Assembly: GCA_015478945.1 (NCBI GenBank)
Contig: JABUQX010014750.1
Location: 1 to 23,136, forward strand
Origin: Trachelipus rathkii
Lineage: Eukaryota; Arthropoda; Malacostraca; Isopoda; Trachelipodidae
DNA length: 23,136 nt
Direction of reading: 5' to 3'
A model generated the notes under the pieces. That model was not told the DNA's origin. It saw only the letters and a list, made by a program, of their open reading frames with translations, and searched no databases. Positions 1 through 10,499 of this stretch are shown piece after piece; position 1 is the stretch's first letter, and each line of letters opens with the position of its first letter. A program made the position numbers and the translations under genes.

Positions 1-38
1 CGAGATATTAATATATATATATATATTATATATTATAT

Positions 39-80
<42 letters not shown>

Positions 81-118
81 TATATATATTATATATATGT
101 ATATATATATATTATAAC
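1..118. repeat. AT-rich low-complexity tract
   Basis: Almost pure A and T, made of short (AT)n runs that change phase through TTA or ATTATA steps. It is truncated by the window edge, so its true length is unknown. Because AT repeats are self-complementary, the tract can fold on itself on either strand. Confidence 0.9.
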
Positions 119-1100
119 TACTTAATACAAACTTAGTTACATGAACTTAATCATAATATCATCTACTCATTGAATGATTAGTTTCTTAAAAATAGAATAG
201 CAATCTGCCAGGTTCCTTCATTTTTCTCTTTGGTCTGATTTTATAAAGCGAAGAGCCAGAAAAAAGCAGTTCCACGCTAAATTGCGTTGGAGGTAGAGCA
301 GTACCGCATATTTCCAGCTTCTTGTAAAATTGTCTTGAATACTCTTCGAAGTTACAATAAAATTTTTAACTTCTTTCAGTGCACAAAGAAATTTTTATTA
401 TAATATATATATGATCGTACAAGATTAGGAAAGCAACCTTGACGCTTTTTCTTGAGACAATCGACGCTTTCGACTAAGCTCTTAAATATCTAGAATCTTT
501 TCATACTAATCTTCTGAACTTTCTGAACAATGACTTGTTGAGAAGGTAGAAACGGAGATAGTTGTAGTTTCATCAATTACAATATGTTTAGATGAATCTT
601 TTTCTTCTTGAACTTCCTGAAACCCTTTAATACACAAATGGCCACATTGCAAAAGTGCAGATTTAGAACTTTTTGTTGTTTCTTCTTCCAGTTAAGCTTA
701 ACCCTTTTGGATTCAATACAAATAACAGCTAGTATAATATCCAATTGTCAATGACAGAACTTTCTCTTCGTAAGCCGCACGCAAGTCATCTCCATTTATT
801 CCTTCAGTATCTTTAAATATAAATGGTATATAGTTGAAGTTGATTTATTAGAATATTAATTCCAAGTTGAATACAGTAAGGTGCTGTTAAAAATCTTCGA
901 CACACAGATATCAAAATGCATATGACAACAATTTTGTGATGTGGTAAGTCGAAAGTCCATTAAAGCTGTGCCTGAAGTGATTGACAGTCATTCAAGGAGT
1001 CCACAATTTTATAATACTTTGTATCTAGTTCTCTTAATAATATTTATCGTGACATCACTAACATCTATCTTTGAAAGTTATCCTTTTTATCTTTTCTTGC
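119..1100. other. unassigned AT-rich DNA
   Basis: No recognisable gene, RNA or repeat. The only open frame of note, 941-1144 on the plus strand (67 codons), begins at a non-ATG codon and shows no domain. The stretch is unique-looking, AT-rich sequence without strong strand bias. Confidence 0.5.
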
Positions 1101-1465
1101 CATTTCCGACTCCGATCTTCCAGACTCTTACCGACATTCCGTGATCTGCTCGATGTCTCCCGACTCTTCTTGAACAATGTTTACCTGTTGGACTCCGTAC
1201 TTCCGACTCCACCTTCTCTTCGAAAATTAACCTGCACCTGACTCTCGACTCCATCCCTCTTCAAAACTATACTCGATTGCCCCGACTTCCGCCTGGACTT
1301 CCGACTTCCCCGCGACTTTCCGCAACCTTCTGCTTCTAGATATCTTTCCTTTTTTAATCAGATCATCTGCTACTACTACTCCATTATTTCGCTGTTGGTG
1401 AGTGTGGAGAAACAGAATTTCCTGCACATCGGTATGTCCTGCTTGTGTCGTAGAAGTCCGACTTA
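1101..1465. repeat. degenerate CGACT-rich pyrimidine tract
   Basis: The + strand is rich in C and T and carries the pentamer CGACT at 1107, 1161, 1204, 1246, 1283, 1302 and 1313, usually inside a longer motif like TTCCGACTCC or CCGACTTCC. More GACT words occur between them, and one more related copy lies near 1458. Spacing is irregular (54, 43, 42, 37, 19 and 11 bp), so this is not a clean tandem repeat. It may be a decayed minisatellite or a decayed low-complexity coding segment. The minus-strand open frame at 1227-1427 runs through it and is probably a composition effect. Confidence 0.45.
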
Positions 1466-1899
1466 AGGGGCGGATGGTGTAGTTGGGTTGGCTTGCTCCA
1501 TCTCACCTTACTATCTCTTGGCTTAGTGTGAATGTGCTAATAGCATTGGCCTCGGAGCTGGTTCGTGTAGTCGCCGAAAACGACCTTTTCAACAGTATTC
1601 GTGGTCTAAAATTGTAATTTGATGTCGTATTCATATCGCCTACTGCTAAACCATTTCAGCAAGTGACCCTATATGAATTTCTGAGGAGAAGAGGAAAGAG
1701 GGTGAATGGATTGTATTTAGCAAAGTGACAGCAACTATGTTTGATTTATTGCGTGCGCTGTGAACTTGAAACTAAAGAGTGAGAAAGGAAAAGGTTTTGA
1801 GATATTGATAGTGGTGTTGGTGTGAAAATGCTGTGGCGTTGCTGGTAGTGGAGCAGATGAATGAGACAGGGAGAGAAGGAGTTGCATATTTTTATTGAT
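1466..1899. other. unassigned stretch, possibly 5' part of the LINE
   Basis: Mixed composition that becomes G/T-rich and C-poor after about 1680, like the LINE that follows. The part from about 1680 may therefore be the 5' portion of the same element, but I recognise no protein block in it and cannot place the element's true 5' end. Confidence 0.3.
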
Positions 1900-1929
1900 T
1901 AGTTCTGACATGCTTGCATCAAAGCTTAC

Positions 1930-2470
1930 TGTGGTAATGGAGCTCTTTAGTGTGTCGTGAGTCCTATGATATTCTTATATAGGTTTAACTAATTAAGTTT
2001 GAAAATAGGTCAAGGATGTTAGCTGGTTTGTGATGTATTGGTCATTTCTCTGTGGGAAATCTGTTGAATGAGAGTTACGACTTCTGGTTTTGGGTATATG
2101 ATTTTGAATGATGTTTGATTGGGTGGGTAGGTAGCTTCAGATTTGATTACGTTGTGTTGGGTGAACCTGAATTGGTTTGATAGGTGAATGCAAAAAGTGT
2201 GGGGTATTGGGTTATAATCAGGTGGTTTTGGGTTGGCGAGAGAAAATGAGAATGGTTAGGCAGGAAGGTGATTGTTTTCTGTGAAGAGAGAGGTATTGTG
2301 TAAGTAATACTTTTTATACTGTTGCGTTTTAAAACACAAGAGTATTCTCTATAAGTGATATCTATGTAGTTGTGTGCAAGGAGATGATTATTATTCTGAT
2401 GTGAAAAGGAAAGATTGTGTGATGTGTTGATTGAGAAGTAGGGTGATGTTTGAAGGTATTATTGTTGTTC
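1930..2470 (+). pseudogene. LINE endonuclease (EEP/AP-like) remnant
   Basis: The endonuclease-exonuclease-phosphatase domain of such LINEs nicks target DNA to prime reverse transcription. The remnant shows a segment around 2150-2215 resembling the LGDLNAWVG region (here LGEPELVG), then ENENG plus a stop at 2242-2259 where the family has an NENGRR-like motif, then a CEERG-like and VSNTF segment up to 2314 and a KHKS-like block (AAACACAAGAGTA) at about 2332-2344. Around 2400-2440 there is a stretch like the family's VLVKR segment. The frame changes between 2259 and 2300. No intact catalytic set can be read. The assignment rests on my memory of related families rather than on a search. Confidence 0.6.
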
Positions 2471-3239
2471 TGGATTGTTAAATTCAGTGAGGAGGTTTAG
2501 GAATTTGGTGATTTATCTGGGATATTTATCATTATATTGGTTCTAGTGTCAAAATTAAGTAGTGTGTGGGCTTGGAATGGAGGTAGGAAGGGTGATACGA
2601 AGGAAGTAAGGTAAAATTTAAGAGTGAGAAGTTAGATGACACTCTTCAGACAATTAACGGTTACTAGTATGTTATAGATATCAACAATGTAGTCGAGCTC
2701 GCTAAATAAATCGTGTTGAAAACTATGTTGAACGATTTGATACTGAAATCAAGATCTGGGGGCAAATGAAGGAAAGTCAATTGTTAGTTAGTTTGCAAAA
2801 AAAATTAAGGATATGAAAAGGTAAGTAAAATCATGAGGAAATCAAACACCAAGAAAATAAAGGATATGAAGAGGTTTGAATGAAAGCGGTTAAAGGTATT
2901 GAAGAAGCGTGGTTCATTGTACTAAAAGCAAATGAATTAGAGTTTTCAAAAAAAGATGTTCATTGCGAATTTAAATATTATGTAGCGAAGAAAAAAGAGA
3001 AAATATTCTTGAATATGGTTCATACGTAGGGAGATAACAAGAGTAAACATTGAACAATTTGGAAGTGAGGATGAATGAGGACACTAACATAGGATAATAC
3101 GGATAGCTTCTTTCTGGAAAGGGAAGAGCGGCGAAAGTAAGATGAGAATTAAGGGGAATCTGCTTAAAGAATATATGACTAAGGGATGTGCTATTTCATG
3201 TAACTGATGAAATCGGATGATGAGAGGGAGGTGGTGGAC

Positions 3240-4360
3240 AAGAACCACTTCGAAAATCTGCACAATATATAACAGTATATGATGAGGTGTTAGTTCATGT
3301 GTGTGGTTTTGATTGTCAAGAAGGAACTATTGGTATTTTGGGGATGTAGGTATTAGTAAGGGGAGGTATGGGTAGGGTGAGAAAGTTGAAAGAAATGTTA
3401 AATATGCAGGTATAGATGAAATTACTAAGTGAAATGAAGCAAGAGCGGAGGGGAATAAGTTTTGGATTAGGATTTGGAAGTTGTGTAATAAAAGGTTATA
3501 TGAGAAGTTTGAGTTCCAAGGGAATATGGAGGAGAGTGATAATTAGATAACACACTTGTATATTGGTAGGGAGAAAAAGGGGAACTGTAGATAAAATTAT
3601 AAGGGGATATACTGAATTAGAATTGGTAGGGAAGGTATATGCTGGTTATTTGGTCAAAGAAAAAGTGCTTCGAGTGACCTGAGGGACTGATTGGTGAAGA
3701 CAACAAGGTGCGTTTAAGGAGTGGTAGAGAGCTGAATGTGTGTGGATCAGAATCTTTACATTGAAACAAATGATTGGGAAATGAAGGAGAAGAAGAATAA
3801 ATTATATTAACGTTTTATGGATTTACAACAGGCGTATCATAGAGTTAATAGGGAAAGCTTTAGGCAGGTGATTAGTGATATACTGGTGTTGGTGGTACAG
3901 GCTTCTGAAATAGGAATCAAAAGAGTAGTATGACGATAGTTGAATGCATTGTGTAAAAGAATGAAATGGATGTGTCAATGGTGATTGGTTTAGGATTAAT
4001 AGTAGAGTAGTGAGACAGGGTTGTGTTTGTCTCCTTGGTATTATGTTCAATTGTGTATAATGGATTGTGGGTTTATGAAGATAGATTTCCTGAGGTGGTG
4101 GATGGTCGAGGTGGAATTTGTTATGCATAATGATGGAGATTATGGTTAGTATGTATGTTTGGCAGGGTGCCTTCTAGCCTATTATTTATATCGGATTTGT
4201 ATTTGGTTTCTTGTGGTGCGAATCTGAAGTAGAGTTTTGATGAGGCTATTGGATTAGATGGCAACGTAATTTTGGCAGGGTAGTCTGTATTAATATGGAT
4301 TGGTTTGGAGAAGTATTATACGTTATGTATAAGAGTAAGGTTATGGTTGTGAGTGTAGAC
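3240..4360 (+). pseudogene. LINE reverse transcriptase remnant
   Basis: This is the RNA-dependent DNA polymerase part of the element. Visible blocks in order are HFENLHNI and VLVHVCGFD (3240-3313); a region matching the family's KLK...GxD...EM segment near 3385-3430; LCNK near 3482; VGKVYAGYLV near 3628; GLIGED at 3684; FMDLQQAYHRVNRE from 3814 (palm motif A, normally FMDLEKAYDRVNRE, so the D of AYD is now H); DWFRIN and VRQGC at 3983-4024 (motif B region); and KSKVMVV at 4331. The expected YADD-type catalytic box, about 4150-4200, is not readable. Frames (position modulo 3) are 2, 0, 1, 2, 2 for 3287, 3684, 3814, 3983 and 4331, showing several indels. The minus-strand open frames at 3823-4128 and 4246-4449 are antisense shadows of this region. 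Confidence 0.85.
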
Positions 4361-4678
4361 AGTCCTCGTCTACAGAAGGGAAGGTTTATGTTAGTATTTG
4401 GTGAGTCTAGTCTGGATGCTAAAGTTCTTCCGTGAGTTTTAAAATCCAATTAATTTTAGGGGATATTGTTTGTTAGGATGAGGAAGGGAACTGTGTATTG
4501 ATGCAGTGAGTGTATTGTAGCGCTAAATGTTGTGAATTTGTGTCAGGTAATGGTTGCCTGGTTGCAATTTAAATATCGTTGGTGATAATTGTAATTATGG
4601 GTTACTGTTAAGTCTCCTTGAGGATACGCGGTAGAAAGTCTTAGTCATGCTATCTTGTTAGGGTTATTGTGTTGTTAC

Positions 4679-4700
4679 CACACACACCACACACACACAA
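4679..4700. repeat. (CA)n microsatellite
   Basis: An 11-unit CA tract with one CC interruption at about 4687-4688. It sits just beyond the last LINE-like sequence and is followed by a pyrimidine-rich run ending in CCCCCC, so it could be the simple-repeat tail of the retrotransposon. That link is inference. Confidence 0.85.
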
Positions 4701-6900
4701 ATTTCCTTCCTCTTTCTCCCCCCATTGTGTTATTGTTGGTAATGTAAGTACTATGGTTCTTGGTATTATTAGAAATATATGATCTATAAGTTCAAATGTG
4801 TTTCAGTTTTATGGACTATTTTATGATCGATTAGGGTTTTTCTTTTGTTTCTCGTTCGGTAGCGTGTAATGTTGTCAAATTACACTATGCATCAGGCTCA
4901 TTAATATTTTTCTTGCAAGGGTTGCCTATGGCATCTCTTGTATACTTATGGATATTGGTGAAAGAAGTACTTTTATGGGGTTATTTTCAAATTTATTCAT
5001 TTAAATTTGATGTTGCATGGGGTCTTGCATTTTCTACCTTTAATTACCTAGTTCTAATAAGTACTCGCTTGTGGGGCTGGCTCTCATTTTCACTAATCGT
5101 GGGGTATCTCATTGTGTCCTTCGATTTTATTTTCATGGGCTAAAAAAATTGGATATCTTATCGGGGCTCTATCACTGGATTCCTCTGTATTTCTGTGCTT
5201 ACGGTATCTTAGCTTCGCTAGTAGTTGTTATTCATCAACTTTTTCATTGACCTTCAGTTTATTCTGCATATTTCCTTCCAATATTAGCTCCCATTGTTTC
5301 TTACTTCCATTCTCTTTATTTCATTCTTAGAATAATTAAGTGTTCAAAAAATACTTTCGTCTTATCAGTAATTTTTAAACTTATATTAATCTTACATAAT
5401 GTCCTATTTGAAACAAATATCGGCATTTCAGTTCTGTCTTCTGAAACAACGTACATATTTCTTTATTTTCTTTCTGTCTCGCGACGGCCCTTCTCTATAT
5501 TAGTTTTGAGAGATTAGCTTGGAGAGTTTCTCATTAATGTAGATTTATTGTATTGATAATGTTACTGATTTTTGTCCTTTAGTGTTATCTCTTTGTAATC
5601 CCATGTATTTAAAACTGTTGCATTAATCTTCTGTAGATTCATTTCCATTTTTTCATTGTATTTGTTCATTTATAAACCGTCTAATAGCTTGAGAATTTCG
5701 ATGTGATCTTAGTTTATCCATTATATATATAGATCTTTGTCAGTTATGGTTATTTTTATCAATACATTTAATTTTCGTTCTTAGATATCAAATTCAGGTG
5801 CTAGTTTCTCTACTCGTGATCATACCTGCTTTGAATTTTGGTATTAGTCTTGTAGGTGGTAGGTTGAACCTTGCTAAAATGTGATCCAGTCTCTTGTATT
5901 TTATGTTAAGTTCATTAACGCTATAATAAAACTGGAATGGACTTTGAAAATTGTGTACAAATGATTCTAATTTTCCTTTATTAAATTCAACTTGATTGTA
6001 TGAGAAAATAAGGCATTTTTTAATAAACTTTGTGTTTAGGTAACATAAAAACAGAGAATAACTTTTTGTTATCCTTGCTAAATATTCCAGGTTTATGCAT
6101 AATGTTATTTGCCTCGTTATACTTCTGTTTATGTGGATCAATACTGGTTATTCGATGTAGATTTTAGAGATATAGTTGCGTCAAATATATTCACACGGAT
6201 GATATCTTCCAAACTCAATAGTTATTTTTAAATCAAAATGAGAAACTGGGAAAGTAAACTTGCCTCGGAGTAAACAGTACCACTCTTCAGAACCTGATGG
6301 TAGCCAGAGGAGTATAAAGAAATACATGAGTCCATTTGAATTATTTAGCTCCAATATATCCGTAGATAATGGATAATCTGAATGAGCCTTATATAACTTT
6401 CTCGAATCTTGCTGATAGTCAATTTCATGTATAAGAAGTTGGTAACATTTTCTTAAATCCTTTATATTTTCTTACCGGAATAAAGATATTTTGGTTGAAG
6501 ATGGGCAATAAGTTCTATGCATTCCTTCTCTTCTGTGATTGTGAAGGCTGCTTACTCATTGCGATAAATTCATTTTTCTTGATTTGGGCGTTCTCATTGA
6601 TCTAGCTGCCCAAATGGCGTGGTAAACTCGTCTTCACCACAAACACTCAGTACTCATCGGCTTGGATGTAATCTGCTCTTTATTGTGGTTCCTTCTAGTG
6701 GTGTCTAATGAAAAAGTAAAAATAACATATAAGAGGAATCTTACCTCATTTCTAACTATAATTAACTTTTTGGACTTCCGATCTTCTCTGTCCAATGGTG
6801 ATTTCATATTGTCAGAAAGTGCGTTGTACTAAATGATAGGATTTTACGTTGAAAGTTATATAAAAATTTTTTTTAACAATTTCTTTATAGTTGTCTGATA
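4701..6900. other. unassigned T-rich DNA
   Basis: The + strand is T-rich, with short open frames at 4913-5143 (non-ATG start) and 5112-5330 that encode hydrophobic, F/L/S-rich peptides. Such peptides are what T-rich DNA gives by chance, and I see no domain. The minus-strand frame at 5794-6141 is listed separately. A few short TA runs occur (5722-5730, 6900-6911). Confidence 0.5.
5794..6141 (-). other. unassigned 115-codon open frame
   Basis: An ATG-started minus-strand frame of 115 codons. Unlike most other long frames here, it contains no repeat and has balanced composition, with K, R, N, F, L and Y spread evenly and segments such as SPFQFYYSVNELNIKYKR and FNLPPTRLIPKFKAG. I do not recognise the family. 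Downstream, on the same strand to about 5380, the other frames have protein-like stretches broken by stops, so it may be a piece of a decayed mobile element rather than a gene. In AT-rich DNA of this length, an open run of this size can also occur by chance. No signal peptide or membrane segment is clear. Confidence 0.2.
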
Positions 6901-6925
6901 TATATATATATTCTACAATACTTAC

Positions 6926-7052
6926 ATCCGGTCGCGAGCTGAAATTTTTTTAGTGAATCTACCGTGCTAATTCCGGGTTCACGTTGCGTGATGACAATGT
7001 GCAAAATTTGCGTAAGTTTCGGGCACGATCTCCTTAACAAGGGTCGATTTCA
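6926..7052. other. CpG-rich islet
   Basis: Eleven CpG dinucleotides in about 127 bp, inside flanks that are far more AT-rich. It includes the octamer TCGCGAGC at 6932-6939, which also occurs in the second islet at 9165-9172. No open frame or RNA fold is evident. It may be the edge of an unrecognised repeat. Confidence 0.4.
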
Positions 7053-7320
7053 AAGTCAAGAAATGATAATACAAGGGATGGTTAAAGATCATGAGGATTC
7101 CTTGGCAACCAATACATTAGATATTATGATATAAATACCATAATATTTTTTATAATTAAACTAAATCACAGAATTTATATTGATTATAATTCTCCACTAA
7201 ACTATAAAAGCTAAGTATAATGAAATTATAATTGTTCACTAACCACCATAAATAATTAGTGTAAAAAAATATATATTTATATGGAAGGAGTATGGCTTTA
7301 CAGGCTGATACAAAATTATA
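7053..7320. other. unassigned AT-rich DNA
   Basis: Very A/T-rich, with no gene or repeat that I can name. It leads into the AAT-rich tract. Confidence 0.5.
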
Positions 7321-7520
7321 ATAAAAAGAATAATAACAATAGAAGTGCTAAATAACAAAATAATAATAATAAAATCTAAACATGAATAATAAAATAATAA
7401 AAGATAATTAATAATAATTAATATAATAATAATAATAATAATATAATAATTAATAATAATAATATAATGAATAATATAATAATATATATAATATTATACA
7501 ATTAATAATGTAAATGATAA
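7321..7520. repeat. AAT/ATA-rich low-complexity tract
   Basis: Irregular runs of AAT and ATA units with AATTAAT joints, clearest between 7405 and 7500. It is probably a decayed (AAT)n microsatellite. Confidence 0.8.
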
Positions 7521-8475
7521 AAAGGTTATAAGAAAAAACTGAGGTATCAAAAACAGGGTCAACTCCATGTTTCACACAATGTAGAGGCGCAGTAGCTCAT
7601 CCCTATCTGGATCACGCTTTAGAATAGTTACAACTCAATGTATAATTTATGATAAGACAAAATAGTATAGGTACTTTTAGTTGCTACTCAAATATAATAA
7701 TATCACAGCTGTTAAAAACAAGGAGCTATGGCATTTATAAAATGGAAAATTAAATTTATAAGGCTGAAAAATATTGGTTAAAATATTTCCAAAGTAAAAA
7801 TAATAACAACAGCCTCACATTGCCCATAATAATTAGCTAATTCATAGTATTTAATAATTGCAGTTCATTAATAATTATAATACTTATTTTATTTAATTAA
7901 ACAGATAAGTAGCAGTTGGATAATTATTATTCAGAAGATTAATGACAGAATGATATCCAAGACAAGAGATGTCCGTAATGTTCATTATTTTTATACCAAT
8001 ATATCTTAACAAATAAATAATAGATCCAAAAATTATATAAAGTTTATGTGAAGATTACAATCACTTTTTCAGTTCTAAATACAGTATGAGTCGATCATAT
8101 CTAGCCCATAGAAAATAAACTAATTTTCTAAAGTTCTTTGGTAATGCTGTTAAGAACTGTTTCAGATAATAGATACATTAAAAACTTTTAGTCTGAGAAA
8201 ATATCATATTACTAAAACTATATTCTATATATAGTATATTGCTTAAAGGAGAGCATAAAAACTTATAAATACAATAATATAATTTGTTTAAGTGAGGAAT
8301 AAAAAAGAAACTACAATAAAGTTTAATTCACATGAAATAAGTGAAGAATCGTTCATGGCATTATCGATCTCAAAGAGAACGAGTTACTCATCCCGTGTTC
8401 ATTTGGTGGTGCATAGAAACCATAAGTTTTATAATAGATGTGTTAACTGAAAATAATTTAATATTGAAGTTCTAG
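7521..8475. other. unassigned AT-rich DNA
   Basis: No supported gene. A slightly GC-richer patch at 7575-7615 reads GAGGCGCAGTAGCTCATCCC. It faintly recalls a tRNA-like A box, but no B box follows, so I do not call it. Confidence 0.5.
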
Positions 8476-8479
8476 AAGA

Positions 8480-8607
8480 TATATATATTTATATATATAA
8501 GATTAATATTAAATAATATTAATAATATATTAATTATAATAATAATTATATTAATATTATAAGATATAGTAATAATTATAATAATATGTATATAAATAAT
8601 ATTACAT
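8480..8607. repeat. AT/ATT low-complexity tract
   Basis: Mixed AT, ATT and AAT runs with almost no G or C, probably a decayed microsatellite. Confidence 0.8.
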
Positions 8608-8790
8608 GAAGAATAAACATTATCGCTCGTTGGGTCAGTAGCTACATTCATCTATGAGTGGTTGGTACCAATGTCCACGAGAATGCACGGCCAAGCCCAG
8701 CCAATAAGAAAAGCTTCACATTTCTTTACCCGACCAGTTTTGACGAACTGGGATACAGCCTCTGCATTTATTTTTAGCGTTCCTACAAAA
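8608..8790. other. GC-richer unassigned patch, possible dispersed repeat
   Basis: An abrupt change to balanced composition between two AT tracts, containing CTCGTTGGGTCAGTAGC and GCACGGCCAAGCCCAGCC. Such an island with sharp borders suggests an inserted repeat. No coding domain is seen. The minus-strand 63-codon frame at 8716-8907 overlaps it, but the second half is plain AT-rich sequence. No tRNA B box is present. Confidence 0.3.
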
Positions 8791-8919
8791 TACAGTTATC
8801 TTAATCAGTTGTATTGTTGCGGATGGGTCTTTTTGTAAATTTATAATTATATTTAATAAAAAAAAATACTCCATATTATGCATTATACCCATAAGATACC
8901 AAAGCATTATATATAGAGT

Positions 8920-9085
8920 AACATATTATTATTTATTATTATTATGTATTATTATTATATTATTAATTAATCTTAATTATTATTATTATCTATTATTATC
9001 ATTATAACCTAATATTTTCAAACCAATAGTTTTGGAGTGATACTATATTTTTTTTTATAGTTTCATATGTTATATAATAATATTA
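8920..9085. repeat. ATT/AT low-complexity tract
   Basis: ATT and ATTATT runs (8920-9010), then AT-rich sequence with a T8-T9 run near 9050 and an ATAATATTATATTA stretch at about 9076-9090. Confidence 0.75.
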
Positions 9086-9091
9086 TATTAT

Positions 9092-9185
9092 GTAAGGGAT
9101 CACCGGGATCCGGATCGGAGTTTGGTCGTAGTTTCGTGTAATATTCAAGTGTATATTTCGAGGCTCGCGAGCCGGGGCGACATCA
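9092..9185. other. CpG-rich islet with 12-bp palindrome
   Basis: Ten CpG dinucleotides in about 94 bp, between AT-only flanks. It contains the perfect 12-bp palindrome GGCTCGCGAGCC at 9162-9173 and CCGGGATCCGGATCGG at 9103-9118. No open frame is evident. It shares TCGCGAGC with the islet at 6926-7052. Confidence 0.45.
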
Positions 9186-9830
9186 TATTTAAAAAGTTTC
9201 GAAATAAGAATAGATTATAAATTATTTTATATGAAATTAAATAATGAAGAACATTATTAATGATAAATTATTTTGATTTAGTCAATATAGAATTTCATTA
9301 AAAAATTAAAAAATTAATTTTAATATTTTTTTTTTGTTGTAGTCATAATATGAATTCCGTAGCTTTAAATATATTATTAACTAATATAAATATATTGGTT
9401 AACAAATATTGAATATGGCCTAATTTGTAACACCATATTTATTTAACTTGAAACTCAATAATACGGTCAGACAAACTTACAGAATGGTTTTGGAGTATCA
9501 AAATAAGACTACCTCCTAAATCATAAAAAAAATACTTTTTTGATATAATCTAGCCATAAAATGCAACTACAGAAATCATTCTAGTAACACTGATATTAGG
9601 GTTAAGCAGAACTTTTAAAAATTAGCATGCCAAATCGAACCTAAAAGACTAAAAAATTTAAAATGATATATATTCTTAATCTTAAAATTAATTAAGAGGC
9701 TTTTCTGATCGGTTAACAAGTATTTGAGATAAATATTATATATACATATGTCATATATAATGATAATATTTAATATATTGCCTGTCAGTAAAAGATGGTA
9801 GGTCATTTATTTTCTAATATTACTTAATAT
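9186..9830. other. unassigned AT-rich DNA
   Basis: Nothing recognisable. The 63-codon minus-strand frame at 9615-9806 is rich in I, Y, L and K, as expected from AT-rich DNA. Confidence 0.5.
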
Positions 9831-10075
9831 TATAATTTTCTATATAATATATATTAGTAATAATATATTATATTAATTTTATTATTATAATATATAATTA
9901 TTATTATATATATATTATTATTATAATATTATAATATATAATTAAATATTAATTCATATTATATATAATATAATTATTAATATTAATTATATACTATATA
10001 TTAATAATTATTTATAATTATAATAATTTTAATAATTTAATATATAATAATATATATATTAATATATATTATTAG
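9831..10075. repeat. AT/ATT low-complexity tract
   Basis: About 245 bp almost without G or C, built from AT, ATT and TAATAATT motifs with no stable repeat unit. Confidence 0.85.
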
Positions 10076-10229
10076 TGATTGAGGTTAACGAAAATTATAT
10101 TCGGTAAATAGAGAATTCAGGTTGTATAATTTTTTCCTCCCAAGAAAACAAAATTACTTACTTTATGAGGAAATCTTTTTGTGTATTATAATCTGACAAT
10201 TATTTTATTATCCAAATTATTATTTAATT

Positions 10230-10475
10230 TTCTGATATTATATTAATTGAAAAATATTATCTGAATAACTAACAGCTTTTATATTATATACTTATTAATT
10301 AATGTATTTAAATATTATATTATTAAAATTTATATATATTATATAACATTTATTAATATATATACTATATATTAATATATATATTATAATATATTATATC
10401 TAATTATTAATATTAATATATTATATTCTATATTTCTAATATATATTAAATATAATATTATAATTATTAGTCATT
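10230..10475. repeat. AT/ATT low-complexity tract
   Basis: A second AT-only stretch, separated from the previous one by about 150 bp of slightly richer sequence. Repeated ATATTAATATAT motifs form many short self-complementary runs. Confidence 0.8.
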
Positions 10476-10499
10476 TATTTACAAATATAGCAATTTATT

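Larger units (their letters stand above)
1900..4660 (+). mobile_element. decayed APE-type LINE (non-LTR retrotransposon)
   Basis: A non-LTR retrotransposon copies its RNA into DNA at a nick made by its own endonuclease. Here the remnants appear in the expected order on the + strand: endonuclease-like blocks (about 1930-2470), a poorly readable linker, then reverse transcriptase blocks (about 3240-4360). Recognisable pieces are ENENG at 2242-2256 followed by a stop, VSNTF at 2300-2314, VLVHVCGFD at 3287-3313, GLIGED at 3684-3701, FMDLQQAYHRVNRES from 3814, DWFRIN at 3983-4000, VRQGC at about 4010-4024, and KSKVMVV at 4331-4351. These blocks fall in all three frames and are separated by stops, so the copy is dead. 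The coding strand is rich in G, T and A and very poor in C, which I believe is typical of this family. I see no target-site duplication. Ends are approximate and the clade is unresolved. Confidence 0.85.

Noticed and set aside
3823..4449. Minus-strand open frames at 3823-4128 and 4246-4449
   Set aside because: They run antisense to the reverse transcriptase remnant; the C-poor coding strand leaves few stop codons on its partner.
4913..5330. Two plus-strand hydrophobic frames
   Set aside because: T-rich DNA produces such peptides by chance; the first begins at a non-ATG codon and neither shows a domain.
7575..7615. Possible tRNA-like A box
   Set aside because: No B box follows within the usual distance and no cloverleaf can be drawn.
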